NCBI GenBank assembly: GCA_024690635.1
Contig: JAILOW010000110.1
Location: forward strand, 1-11,882
From: Butyrivibrio sp.
GTDB taxonomy: Bacteria > Bacillota_A > Clostridia > Lachnospirales > Lachnospiraceae
DNA length: 11,882 bases
Direction of reading: 5' to 3'
Part shown: piece after piece, positions 1 through 7,722 of the stretch
How the letters are laid out: each line of letters starts with the position of its first letter
Position numbering within the stretch: the first letter of the stretch is position 1
Notes under the pieces: model-generated
What the model saw: only the letters and a program-made list of their open reading frames with translations
The model's database searches: none
Told to the model about the DNA's origin: nothing
Translations under genes and position numbers: made by a program

Positions 1-1221
1 GTTATCCTCGCGGAAGAAACGGAACGCCTCGTCTGTAATGTTATATGGATACATCTCGATTATCAGGTAATCATATCTTTCGCCCTCTTCGTACTTGTCC
101 TTGATGTACCCGGAGATCTCAAGATTTTCAAGCTTTTCGTAGGCATAAAGGGCATCTATCTTATTGCACATGGGCATCATAAAGGTCATGACAGGTGCAA
201 AATAAGAATCTCTTATCATGAGGATGTTGGGGCCATCGGGATTATCGTAGTTTTCCAGGTTCTCAATATTTCTTATCTGGTCAAGATACAGAGAATACTG
301 GGAGTTTTTGTAATAGTCCACATCATCGTTAAGTACGTAGGATACGAAGAATGCATCTGTAAAAGAGCCTTCGTTTTTTGTAACTTCATTGTCGTTGTCT
401 GTATAGGTCCTTGAAAAATGGCCTTCAAAATTCGGGAAAAGAGCTGTAAAATCCTCAAGGCCCGAATAGTTTACGCCGGTATCTCTTCCCATGGCTCCCA
501 GCATATGACCTTTGTAGAGCTTTTGGGTATATCTTTCATCGGAAAGCCAGTAGTCAGTATCAAATCCCGCATCAAATCTTTCGTTCAGCGTACCCGCCAC
601 TATCTTTGTGGCTTCAAAGGCCGCAGGCACAGTCCAGTGGTGATCTGTCTTAAAGAAGGTTTCGTCATAGGTCATGCCCTCTACCGGCATGTATTCGTCA
701 AGGTTAATGGTCTCAACTCCAAGTCTCTTTAGATAGATCATAAGCTCAACAACCTCATCATAAGGGTTGTTGACGGGAAGCCCCCTTGAGAACACGGAGT
801 TTTCGGTGTCATATTTTGCCGGAGTCATCACAAACAAAACCTTTGTGCCGTAGGCTGACACATAGTCCTGAGCTCTTTTTACCCTGAGAGCATAGTCAAA
901 AAGCTCCGGATTAGACTCTGTATAAAACGAAGAATACTGAAGGTATCCGTTTTTGTCTTTTATAAATTCAAAATTGTTGAATTCCTCTTTGCCAAGTTTC
1001 TTTTGAACATAGCCGTAGGTCTCAACCAGCCCCATCTTGCCCACAATATCGGACTTCATGGCATCTTCTATTTCGGAAGAAGAAAAATCCAAAGAAGCTG
1101 CCTGATCCGCCACCTCTTTAGCTATGCTTTCGCCGTTTTGGAAGATGTTAAGGCCACTGTACACAAAAAGCCCCGCCAAAAACGCTACGGCAAATATTCT
1201 CTTTTTTACCAGATATTTCAT
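1..1221 (-). CDS. DHHW family protein, AlgJ/AlgX-like (3' end cut by window edge)
   Basis: The open frame covers 407 codons and runs off the left edge without a stop, so the C-terminus is missing. The ATG at 1221 is preceded by an AAGGA-type ribosome site, and the gene starts 16 bases after the MBOAT stop. Residues 7-22 form one hydrophobic N-terminal segment (signal anchor or signal peptide), so the rest is probably extracytoplasmic. The family signature TDHHWT is present with D193-H194-H195-W196, and an SGNH-like block MIRDSY (D338, S339) follows. DHHW proteins are related to the SGNH-type acetyltransferases AlgJ and AlgX, which work with an MBOAT protein to O-acetylate exported polysaccharide. 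Its position directly after an MBOAT gene fits that role. The acyl group and the acceptor polymer cannot be told from the sequence. Family assignment is firm; the acyltransferase role is inferred. Confidence 0.9.
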   Translation of the reverse strand, partial: MKYLVKKRIFAVAFLAGLFVYSGLNIFQNGESIAKEVADQAASLDFSSSEIEDAMKSDIVGKMGLVETYGYVQKKLGKEEFNNFEFIKDKNGYLQYSSFYTESNPELFDYALRVKRAQDYVSAYGTKVLFVMTPAKYDTENSVFSRGLPVNNPYDEVVELMIYLKRLGVETINLDEYMPVEGMTYDETFFKTDHHWTVPAAFEATKIVAGTLNERFDAGFDTDYWLSDERYTQKLYKGHMLGAMGRDTGVNYSGLEDFTALFPNFEGHFSRTYTDNDNEVTKNEGSFTDAFFVSYVLNDDVDYYKNSQYSLYLDQIRNIENLENYDNPDGPNILMIRDSYFAPVMTFMMPMCNKIDALYAYEKLENLEISGYIKDKYEEGERYDYLIIEMYPYNITDEAFRFFREDN

Positions 1222-1237
1222 AACCGCACCGTCCTTG

Positions 1238-2668
1238 TCAGAAGTTGAAATAGATGAAGGGATTATAGCTTCCGATGATCAGGTAGCTGAAGCACACAAC
1301 CATCATGGCAAGCATTGCCAGAGGATACAAAACTGAATACAGAGCATGCACCTTGGTATCCTCGTTTTGGTAAAGCCAGGAATTGATCTTGGGAACAACA
1401 GGAGTTGAGAAAAGAATTCCAAGTATCAAAAACAGCCAGTTTTCTTTTACCAGCATAAATGCCGTATCGCTAAGAAAGCCGTTGTCATTGATCCCGAGCA
1501 TATTCATGTAAAAACGCCCCGCCTGATAGAGATTGTCCGCTCTGAAAAGTACCCACAGGGCATTTACTATGAAAAGAGTGATGACATGCCTAAGGAATAT
1601 GCTGCGCACGTGGTTTTCATAGTCTAAAAACCTCTCCAAAAGCTGGAAAGTAAAATAGAATATTCCCCAGAAAATAAAGGTCCAGTTGGCTCCGTGCCAG
1701 ATTCCCGTAAGAGCCCAGACTATAGCCATGTTCCTGACCATAGTATCTCTGTTAGCGCCTCTGTTTCCGCCAAGGGGTATGTAAACATAATCCCTGAACC
1801 AGTCTGTCAGCGAGATATGCCACCTGTTCCAGAAATCAGATATGGAAGTTGCTATATAGGGATAATTGAAATTCTCTCTAAACTTAAAGCCAAAGCAAAG
1901 TCCAAGTCCTATGGCCATGTCGGAATAAGCCGAGAAATCAAAATAGATCTGAAGTGAGTAGGCGATACTTCCAAGCCAGGCAAGGGTAGCCGGAACCTGC
2001 AGCTTGTCAGTTCCGATATTGGACCAGTTAAATACATTGTCCGCTATTGCCGCAAAGGAATTGGCAAGAATGATCTTTTTTCCAACTCCCACAGCAAACC
2101 TTGATATTCCAAGAGAAAGCTTATCAAAGGTGCACTTTCTGTTTCTTATCTGCTCGGATACTGCGTTGTACTGAACAATGGGTCCTGCTATGAGCTGTGG
2201 AAAGAAAGAAATATAAAGTCCCACATAGAAGGGATTCTCCGCCTTTGTGGTCTGTCTGTAGACATCGATAACATAGGAAAGCGCCTGGAAGGTATAAAAG
2301 GAAATACCGATGGGAAGAACAATGCCAAGCTGCTCTTCTATGGCTCTTCCCCTTGCTCCGAACATCTCAAGGATAAAGTTAAGATATTTAAATATAAAGA
2401 GCATTCCAACGTTGAAAACAATGTCGATAACAAGGAGCGCTTTTCTGAGTTTTCCCTGTTTTTTGTCCATGATAAGAGCAAGCACGGAATTAAAGACAAT
2501 GGATAACAGAAGGAGCAGCACATAGTAGGGCTCGCCCCAGGCATAGAACACCAAAGACACAATAAGAAGCCATACATTCTGGGCAGTCCTTGAGAAGGAA
2601 AGAATGTAATATACAATAAGCGTTATAGGAAGAAAGTACAAAATGAACGGTATACTTGAAAACAGCAT
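1238..2668 (-). CDS. MBOAT family membrane O-acyltransferase (AlgI/DltB type)
   Basis: A 476-residue polytopic membrane protein of normal length for AlgI-like MBOATs. Diagnostic stretches are LPIGISFYTFQALSY (118-132), PQLIAGPI (157-164), DFSAYSDMAIGLG (244-256), the FWNRWHIS block with H284, YIPLGGNR (296-303) and TGIWHGA (321-327), where H325 is the expected catalytic histidine. Proteins of this family move an acyl group, usually acetyl, from a cytoplasmic donor across the membrane for use on an exported polymer. A DHHW/AlgJ-like protein, its usual partner, is encoded 16 bases downstream. The ATG at 2668 lies one base after the cotH stop, and its ribosome site (AAGGAAGGG) lies inside the last cotH codons, so the two are probably translationally coupled. 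DltB is a less likely identity because no dltA, dltC or dltD accompanies it. Confidence 0.93.
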   Translation of the reverse strand: MLFSSIPFILYFLPITLIVYYILSFSRTAQNVWLLIVSLVFYAWGEPYYVLLLLLSIVFNSVLALIMDKKQGKLRKALLVIDIVFNVGMLFIFKYLNFILEMFGARGRAIEEQLGIVLPIGISFYTFQALSYVIDVYRQTTKAENPFYVGLYISFFPQLIAGPIVQYNAVSEQIRNRKCTFDKLSLGISRFAVGVGKKIILANSFAAIADNVFNWSNIGTDKLQVPATLAWLGSIAYSLQIYFDFSAYSDMAIGLGLCFGFKFRENFNYPYIATSISDFWNRWHISLTDWFRDYVYIPLGGNRGANRDTMVRNMAIVWALTGIWHGANWTFIFWGIFYFTFQLLERFLDYENHVRSIFLRHVITLFIVNALWVLFRADNLYQAGRFYMNMLGINDNGFLSDTAFMLVKENWLFLILGILFSTPVVPKINSWLYQNEDTKVHALYSVLYPLAMLAMMVVCFSYLIIGSYNPFIYFNF

Positions 2669-2669
2669 G

Positions 2670-4316
2670 TCAGCCCTTCCTTTGTATCAGATAAGACGGT
2701 AATAGAACCAACGTTATCATGGCGATGAACATAAGCTCCCTTATTCCGCCAACTGTTGTATCCTTCTTTGCTGCGTGCAAAACTCCGGAAAGCTCCGGCT
2801 GAATGGCGCCGCCGTGGTGATGGATATAGTTCTTTATCACATAGATCTCTTCCTGATAATCCGTATTAAAACGATCCAGCAGGACACCTTTGTAAAGGTA
2901 TGGCTGGAGATAATAATTGGTGTGGCTTTCAAAGCTGTTGTCATAATAGTCCGCGGCCCATCTGTACCACTCCCTTGTCTGGGCTGATCTCAGATAGTCC
3001 ACAGTTTCATCTATAACATCATAAATATGCTCTTCAGAGAGCTCCTGTGCTCTGAGAGTGCTGTATCTTTTCTTTAGATATCTGACAAAACGCTTGTCAT
3101 CGCAAAGCTCCGCAAAAAAGGTCTGTGTCTGGAAAGCCAGATAGTCAGGGTTAAGCTCCTCCATCTGACTGTTGTTCAGAGCCTGGTCATAATCCCACAC
3201 AGGTCCCATGTAGAGCACATCTCCGGAGTTTTTGTGCATGTAAGTCGAGTGCTCTCCGGCATCGTAATTGCCAAAGAACTCATTTATAAGAAAATAGTCC
3301 GCAAAGGACCTCATATCAATATATCTGTCATAAACTCTGAAAAGACTCTCATCATCTGTATAAAGAACCTTTTCTATCTGCGAGAAATCCTTGGTGATAT
3401 AGTCGATGGTCTCCTGTGTAACCTTGGACTCACCCGGATATTTAAGTCCTATCCAGTTATCAGTAGCCTGACTTTCTCTTCCTTTTACGATATCCGCTTC
3501 TCTTCCGTAGGTGTTAAGCATGATATCAAAGGATGTCTTTCTGTCACGCCTTACTATATAGCTTGAATAGGTATTCTTAGGGTTGTACTCATCGATATTG
3601 ACTCTCTTTTCCCCCTGACTTATGGTCTCCATCAAAAGGAAAACGCCCTGATAATAGAGCTTGCCGTTTTCCTCCATCATAACTTCGCAGTATCTGCTGT
3701 CGGGAGCCATGTTGTTTCCGTCTATCTCGGATGCGATCCTGTAGGGCAGATAATTCCTTATCATGCTCTTGTCCGCCATGGAGCCGTTTATGATCCACTC
3801 AGAGCCCTCTCCCATACCCAGAATATCCGTCTTATTGGAGGTTCCGTCGGGATTTACGGCCTTTATCTTGTACTGCTTTTTATCATAGCTGTAGGAGGAA
3901 TGACCTTTTCTTTTTACCTTTACAAGACTGTCATAGACATGGGCATCTTTTGGAGTATTGTAGCCTTTACCGCTGTCGATAACGCTAAGATTTCCTGTAG
4001 TATAGGCATCAACGCCGTCAAAAAGGATCTCTGTGGCATCCCTGAAGGTCTTGTAATCGGGAAGCTCACTGTCAAGGGACATGATAACGATGGGAAGATT
4101 GGTATGAAAACCGTCGAGCACCTCAAAGTCATCCCCAATATAGGCAAGGGGATCGTCCTTGCTCTCATCGGGATCAAAATGATAATATGTGCCCTTTGGG
4201 TACTGGGTAAATTTCATGTTTTTTCTCAAAAGACAGAATACCCCCATTACCACAAGGATCATTATGAATGTCCATATAAGAATCACTCTTTCGTGTTCAC
4301 GTATCTTCTGAAGCAA
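2670..4316 (-). CDS. CotH-family extracytoplasmic protein kinase, membrane anchored
   Basis: A 548-residue protein with the CotH kinase fold between two membrane segments (about 11-30 and 527-544). Basic residues on the N-terminal side and a QRKG tail suggest that both ends are cytoplasmic and the kinase domain lies outside. Visible CotH motifs are KRKGHSS (135-141), KKQYKIK (146-152), GMGEGSEWIINGSMADKSM (167-185), a Y222-Q-G-V-F-L-L-M-E230 block, NEFFGNYDAG (345-354) with D352, and VWDYDQALN (373-381) with D375 and D377. The last two match the catalytic and metal-binding aspartates of B. subtilis CotH, which phosphorylates spore coat proteins. The start is a TTG at 4316, chosen because AGGAGG sits seven bases upstream and no ATG has a comparable site. 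The neighbours suggest an envelope target rather than a spore coat. Fold assignment is firm; substrate and phosphate donor are unknown. Confidence 0.93.
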   Translation of the reverse strand: MLQKIREHERVILIWTFIMILVVMGVFCLLRKNMKFTQYPKGTYYHFDPDESKDDPLAYIGDDFEVLDGFHTNLPIVIMSLDSELPDYKTFRDATEILFDGVDAYTTGNLSVIDSGKGYNTPKDAHVYDSLVKVKRKGHSSYSYDKKQYKIKAVNPDGTSNKTDILGMGEGSEWIINGSMADKSMIRNYLPYRIASEIDGNNMAPDSRYCEVMMEENGKLYYQGVFLLMETISQGEKRVNIDEYNPKNTYSSYIVRRDRKTSFDIMLNTYGREADIVKGRESQATDNWIGLKYPGESKVTQETIDYITKDFSQIEKVLYTDDESLFRVYDRYIDMRSFADYFLINEFFGNYDAGEHSTYMHKNSGDVLYMGPVWDYDQALNNSQMEELNPDYLAFQTQTFFAELCDDKRFVRYLKKRYSTLRAQELSEEHIYDVIDETVDYLRSAQTREWYRWAADYYDNSFESHTNYYLQPYLYKGVLLDRFNTDYQEEIYVIKNYIHHHGGAIQPELSGVLHAAKKDTTVGGIRELMFIAMITLVLLPSYLIQRKG

Positions 4317-4331
4317 TATTATGCCTCCTGT

Positions 4332-5018
4332 TTACTGGTTGATCTCCTCATCCTGTCTTACAACGCTAACGTTTCTGACGCCTTCCTTAAGTGAAAAATT
4401 GGGAACAAAAGCTCCGTTGTTCTTTTCATAAGCCTTTAAAAGAGTATCGGAAACCTCGTAAATAAGCTCTGCCTGACCTCTTTCCTTGTTGATGTTCTGC
4501 ATCTTCATAAGAGCCTTGCCGTTAAAGAAAGAAACCAGCTCTCTGTTAAGCTCCTCTGCCTTGTCCACATCAGCCTTAACAACGATCATGATCCTCTCGT
4601 TATCTCTGACAACGCCAAAGATGATGAGGAATACAAAGATAAAGAATGTTCCGATGCCGGCAATGAGATAATCAGAAACACCACAGGTGATACCAACTGC
4701 GATGCACCAGAAGATATATGCTGTATCTCTGGGATCCTTGATGGCTGTACGGAAACGTACGATGGAAAGAGCACCTACCATACCAAGGGAAAGTGCTATG
4801 TTGTTTCCGATAACGCTCATAACAAGTGTTGTGATCAGAGTGAGCATAACAAGTGATACGTTGAACTTACGGCTGTATACCGCACCTGAGTGGGATACTC
4901 TGTAAGAGATGTAAATCAGTACGCTCAAGATGCATGCTGCTACGAAATTCAGGATAACGTTATCAATCGTAAGTGATCCTGCTGTTTCCATTAAACCTGT
5001 ATACAAATATTCTTTCAT
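4332..5018 (-). CDS. DUF4956 family membrane protein, probable partner of the VTC polymerase
   Basis: 228 residues. About four hydrophobic segments (21-40, 53-72, 74-88, 99-137, the last long enough to be two passes) are followed by a soluble C-terminal domain (140-228), probably cytoplasmic. The hallmark is the motif SIVRFRTAIKDPRDTA (85-100), a run of basic residues at the end of a membrane segment that identifies DUF4956. The biochemical function is not known. Genes of this family are repeatedly found beside VTC-domain and CotH genes, as here, with 12 bases to the VTC stop and 15 bases to cotH. The ATG at 5018 has AAGGAG six bases upstream. The conserved basic patch would suit contact with an anionic polymer such as polyphosphate, but that is inference. 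Confidence 0.9.
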   Translation of the reverse strand: MKEYLYTGLMETAGSLTIDNVILNFVAACILSVLIYISYRVSHSGAVYSRKFNVSLVMLTLITTLVMSVIGNNIALSLGMVGALSIVRFRTAIKDPRDTAYIFWCIAVGITCGVSDYLIAGIGTFFIFVFLIIFGVVRDNERIMIVVKADVDKAEELNRELVSFFNGKALMKMQNINKERGQAELIYEVSDTLLKAYEKNNGAFVPNFSLKEGVRNVSVVRQDEEINQ

Positions 5019-5030
5019 TTCATTCTCCTT

Positions 5031-5714
5031 TTATTTAACGAAGGCTCTTGACCTTACATATTTGCTGTTTGAGATACGCGGGCGATCCACTATATCAAGT
5101 GACTGTTTTATATATGAAAACAAAAAGCCGTTATATTTCACTTCCATTGTGGTCTGAGAAGGATCCGCCACCGGATAGCAGTCGGAATATCCTCTCAAAA
5201 ACTCTGTAGGATCCTCCAGAGCTCTGAGTCTCATATCGAAGGTGATCCTGATATCATTGAAATCATTCATAAATGCAAGTCTGTCATACTCAACTATGCA
5301 CTTTGGTATGTATCCCTGGGATATCAAAAGCGTGTACATTGCATGAGCAAAGGGTTCCGGCCTTTCAAGTAAAAAGCCGTAGTCCTCATCTATCATGAGC
5401 TGCGCCTCTTCAGGATTTAACGATAACGAACGTTTTCTCTGAAAATCCCCCTGCTTGGCTTTTAGTTCAAGCTTTATGACATTGGTATTCATGTCATATA
5501 TGCGCATTCTTATCTTTCTTCTGTTATCAAGACCATCCAGCTTTTCCATATAATCTTTGTCATCATAGGAATCGAAATACAAAGATCTTACGGTATAGCC
5601 TTCATCCCGATTGTGAGCGTCGGGATCCATGATCCGCTCGAGCCTTTTACTTATGTAGTACACCTCACCGGTGCCTATCATGTATTTAAGCTCTTTTCTG
5701 CTTACATCCAGCAT
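5031..5714 (-). CDS. VTC-domain polyphosphate polymerase (no SPX domain)
   Basis: A 227-residue stand-alone VTC catalytic domain of the triphosphate-tunnel type. The tunnel-lining residues of the family are all visible: R6-x-E8-x-K10-Y11, YFDS at 46-49, K67-x-R69-x-R71, E83-x-K85, K94-R95, the YDR block with R145, R156 and D160 in RITFD, and E191-x-K193-Y194 near the C-terminus. In yeast Vtc4 this domain transfers the ATP gamma-phosphate onto a growing polyphosphate chain, and manganese supports the reaction. No membrane helix or SPX sensor domain is present, so membrane coupling would have to come from a partner, most likely the DUF4956 protein encoded next. The ATG at 5714 starts three bases after the upstream stop, behind GGGAG. 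All key residues look intact, so activity is expected. Confidence 0.93.
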   Translation of the reverse strand: MLDVSRKELKYMIGTGEVYYISKRLERIMDPDAHNRDEGYTVRSLYFDSYDDKDYMEKLDGLDNRRKIRMRIYDMNTNVIKLELKAKQGDFQRKRSLSLNPEEAQLMIDEDYGFLLERPEPFAHAMYTLLISQGYIPKCIVEYDRLAFMNDFNDIRITFDMRLRALEDPTEFLRGYSDCYPVADPSQTTMEVKYNGFLFSYIKQSLDIVDRPRISNSKYVRSRAFVK

Positions 5715-5717
5715 AAC

Positions 5718-6266
5718 TCATCTCCCACTGTCGTAATAAATATCGTCATATGTAAAGAATTCTCTCTTCATGAGTTTTTTTCTTCGTTGGAACACAAAGC
5801 CCGCTATAGCTACCAAAAGGCACAGAATTCCCATTTCCAAAGCACCTCTGTAAACATAAAAATACAGAGAAAGAAACATGGATAAAAAGCCCAGAATAGA
5901 AGTGATGATCACCATCATAGTCGTGGTGAACCTCCTTAAACGGGCCTTTTTCACCGCTTTTTCAATAAGGGTGTGAATGCCGAACAAAAGGCATTCCGTC
6001 AAAAATATGAAAGTCACAAAAAAGAACATCTGCAAAATGGGATCTTTCAGAAAATGACTGACAATCCTAATGCCAAAGACTCCCGCTACTATTCCGATGC
6101 CTATCATGATAAAGGTAAACATAAACCTGTGCCCGAAAAAGCACAAAAGTATGCCCAGCACAATAGCAGCTATCATAAACAGAAATGATAGAACCTCACT
6201 TGTAAAATAGTTATTTACATCAAAAGGCGGAAGAGAAAAAACAAGTTTTTCCGGAGCAAACATCAT
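5718..6266 (-). CDS. Unrecognised five-helix membrane protein in the CotH/VTC operon
   Basis: 182 residues that I cannot assign to a family with confidence. Five hydrophobic segments are visible (about 24-43, 47-69, 76-98, 113-137, 141-160). Basic clusters KKARLRR (106-112) and RRKK (161-164) probably face the cytoplasm, and the short tail is acidic and tyrosine-rich (TYDDIYYDSGR). Helix 2 is glycine-rich (IGIGIVAGVFGIR), loosely like TMEM198/DUF4203 proteins, but this is a weak likeness. The start at 6266 has GGAGG six bases upstream; the next codon is also ATG and could serve instead. It sits 22 bases after the GH3-like gene and three bases before the VTC gene, so it is almost certainly co-expressed with both. 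A structural or transport role in the same envelope complex is possible but unproven. Confidence 0.8.
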   Translation of the reverse strand: MMFAPEKLVFSLPPFDVNNYFTSEVLSFLFMIAAIVLGILLCFFGHRFMFTFIMIGIGIVAGVFGIRIVSHFLKDPILQMFFFVTFIFLTECLLFGIHTLIEKAVKKARLRRFTTTMMVIITSILGFLSMFLSLYFYVYRGALEMGILCLLVAIAGFVFQRRKKLMKREFFTYDDIYYDSGR

Positions 6267-6288
6267 CCATTTCCTCCATTACAAACAC

Positions 6289-7581
6289 TCAGCTTCCTGA
6301 AACCTGAGAAGCCCTGTCAGAATACTTGATAGCGTAAATACGCTTAAGTGACTCGTTGATCCTGTCCTCTGTGATCCTGCCGTCGGAAACAGCAGTCAAA
6401 AGTCCTTCATAAGCAGCCTTGAAATCCTCCGGAACAAGGAGCATATCCGCACCTGCTCTTACAGCCTCTACTGCAGCCTCTTCAGAGGTGTAATACTCTG
6501 TCACTGCACCCTCGTTAAGAGGAGCTGTAATAACGATACCGTCAAATCCAAGGGTCTCTCTCAAAGACTCGGTAACAACTTTTGATGAAAGAGATGCCGG
6601 TGTGTTATCTGAAGTCACTTCGGGAAGTGATATGTTTGACATCATCACCGCCTGAATATCACCGGAATCTATGAGGCCTTTAAACATTTCATACTCGCCT
6701 GTCGCAAGATCATCATAGGAAAGATCGCTCTTTGCCATTCCTGCTAAGGTATCTGCATCCAAAGGAAATCTTCCGGCGCATGCCATAACCCCGGCTGCGG
6801 ATAATCCCTTGGAAACTGCGCTGTTAACAGCTTTTACAGTTTCAGGATCCAAGTTTTCTTCCTCTCCCCTGTCCAAAACAACATAGGGAGCAAGGTCAAC
6901 ATTAAATCCAAGATCAAAGAGCCTTGATCCCAATTTGTCCGATGCATCGGATGCAGTCTCAGGATCTGTAATACCTTCCGTTTCACCTGCTCCGAGAGAG
7001 GAAGTTACAGCGGAAGACTTGCTTCCGTCCTCTCTTACTACTGTAAACAAAGGATATTTGCTCATGGATGTTGTGGAAGAAAGCATTTCTTTTATCTGAT
7101 CTTCCGATTTTATATTTTTAGCAGAATACAAAACACCGCCAACCGCATATTCCGTAAGGGCTTCCTGTGTTCCGCTTCCTGCCTTGACTGCTGTTTCAAC
7201 TCCCGTAAGCTGTTCGGGAGAAACTATAAAGAGTCCTGCAACCTTATCCTCTATCGGCATCTCTGAGATGCAGGTATCTACTATTTCATTAAGAATATCA
7301 TCCTCCGATAATTCCTCGACCTCAGGCTCCTCTTCGGGAGTCTCTATCACCGCCGGCTCCGAAGCCTCAAGGGACGCTTCGCTCGTTACAGCCTCCTCTG
7401 CCTTTTTAGGAGCTTTCAAAAGAAGTTTTTTAACTCCGAAAATGCCTCCTATAACGGCAAGCATTATTATCAATATAAAAATAACGAGAACGGTTATTGC
7501 AGTGAGCTGGCTCTTTTTGCGCCTCGCCCTCCTCTTAAGTCGTCTCTCGTCAAAATCCTGTTCATCATCTAATCTGGCCAT
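6289..7581 (-). CDS. Membrane-anchored GH3 (NagZ-like) domain protein, probably catalytically inactive
   Basis: 430 residues: a short basic cytoplasmic tail (RRLKRRARRKK), one membrane helix (about 27-51), an acidic linker rich in Glu, Ala and Ser (61-95), then a GH3 N-terminal TIM-barrel fold (about 109-420). Fold markers are KVAGLFIV, VGGVLYSAKNI, LGFNVDLAP, IQAVMMSNISLP, LGFDGIVIT and AGADMLLVP. The residues needed for hydrolysis are not kept: the KHFPGHG region reads AGRFPLDAD, the DSH histidine is absent, and the nucleophile position in ITD-L reads ITAPL (Ala353). It may bind peptidoglycan or glycan rather than cut it. The ATG at 7581 was chosen because TTGGAG lies six bases upstream; a TTG 30 bases earlier has no ribosome site. 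It is the first gene of the operon, with a promoter about 36 bases upstream of its start. Confidence 0.85.
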   Translation of the reverse strand: MARLDDEQDFDERRLKRRARRKKSQLTAITVLVIFILIIMLAVIGGIFGVKKLLLKAPKKAEEAVTSEASLEASEPAVIETPEEEPEVEELSEDDILNEIVDTCISEMPIEDKVAGLFIVSPEQLTGVETAVKAGSGTQEALTEYAVGGVLYSAKNIKSEDQIKEMLSSTTSMSKYPLFTVVREDGSKSSAVTSSLGAGETEGITDPETASDASDKLGSRLFDLGFNVDLAPYVVLDRGEEENLDPETVKAVNSAVSKGLSAAGVMACAGRFPLDADTLAGMAKSDLSYDDLATGEYEMFKGLIDSGDIQAVMMSNISLPEVTSDNTPASLSSKVVTESLRETLGFDGIVITAPLNEGAVTEYYTSEEAAVEAVRAGADMLLVPEDFKAAYEGLLTAVSDGRITEDRINESLKRIYAIKYSDRASQVSGS

Positions 7582-7616
7582 TTCAATCTCCAACAATACA
7601 TATTTATTCAATTTTT

Positions 7617-7644
7617 ATTTTACCATAATCTCTGCATTTTCCAA
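7617..7644 (-). promoter_or_regulatory. Probable sigma-A promoter of the GH3/VTC/CotH operon
   Basis: On the minus strand TTGGAA (7639-7644) is followed after 16 bases by TAAAAT (7617-7622), which carries the extended -10 element TGG directly before it. Transcription would start near 7610, giving a leader of about 30 nt before the ATG at 7581. It lies between the hairpin at 7683-7722 and the first gene of the operon, where a promoter would be expected. The match is good but not perfect. Confidence 0.55.
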
Positions 7645-7682
7645 AGATTCCCCTATGGTTTTAATGAATGCAGACACAAATC

Positions 7683-7722
7683 AAGGGCAGAAGCTTCATC
7701 TATATTACCTGCTTCTGCCCTT
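7683..7722 (-). terminator. Strong hairpin, probable terminator of the orphan transcript
   Basis: A perfect 12-bp inverted repeat: AAGGGCAGAAGC at 7683-7694 and GCTTCTGCCCTT at 7711-7722, with a 16-base loop. On the minus strand it follows directly after, and overlaps, the stop codon of a short reading frame ending at 7721. It also lies before the operon promoter, so it could insulate the operon. The downstream tract (GATTTGTGTC) is poor in consecutive T, so termination may be partial or the hairpin may protect an RNA 3' end instead. Confidence 0.55.

Noticed and set aside
2670..4316. CotH as a spore-coat gene
   Set aside because: No other coat gene or sporulation sigma promoter is visible, the protein has membrane anchors at both ends, and its neighbours are envelope genes.
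3900..4394. Plus-strand open frame across the cotH/DUF4956 junction
   Set aside because: It is antisense to two well-supported genes and its sequence shows no domain or ribosome site of its own.
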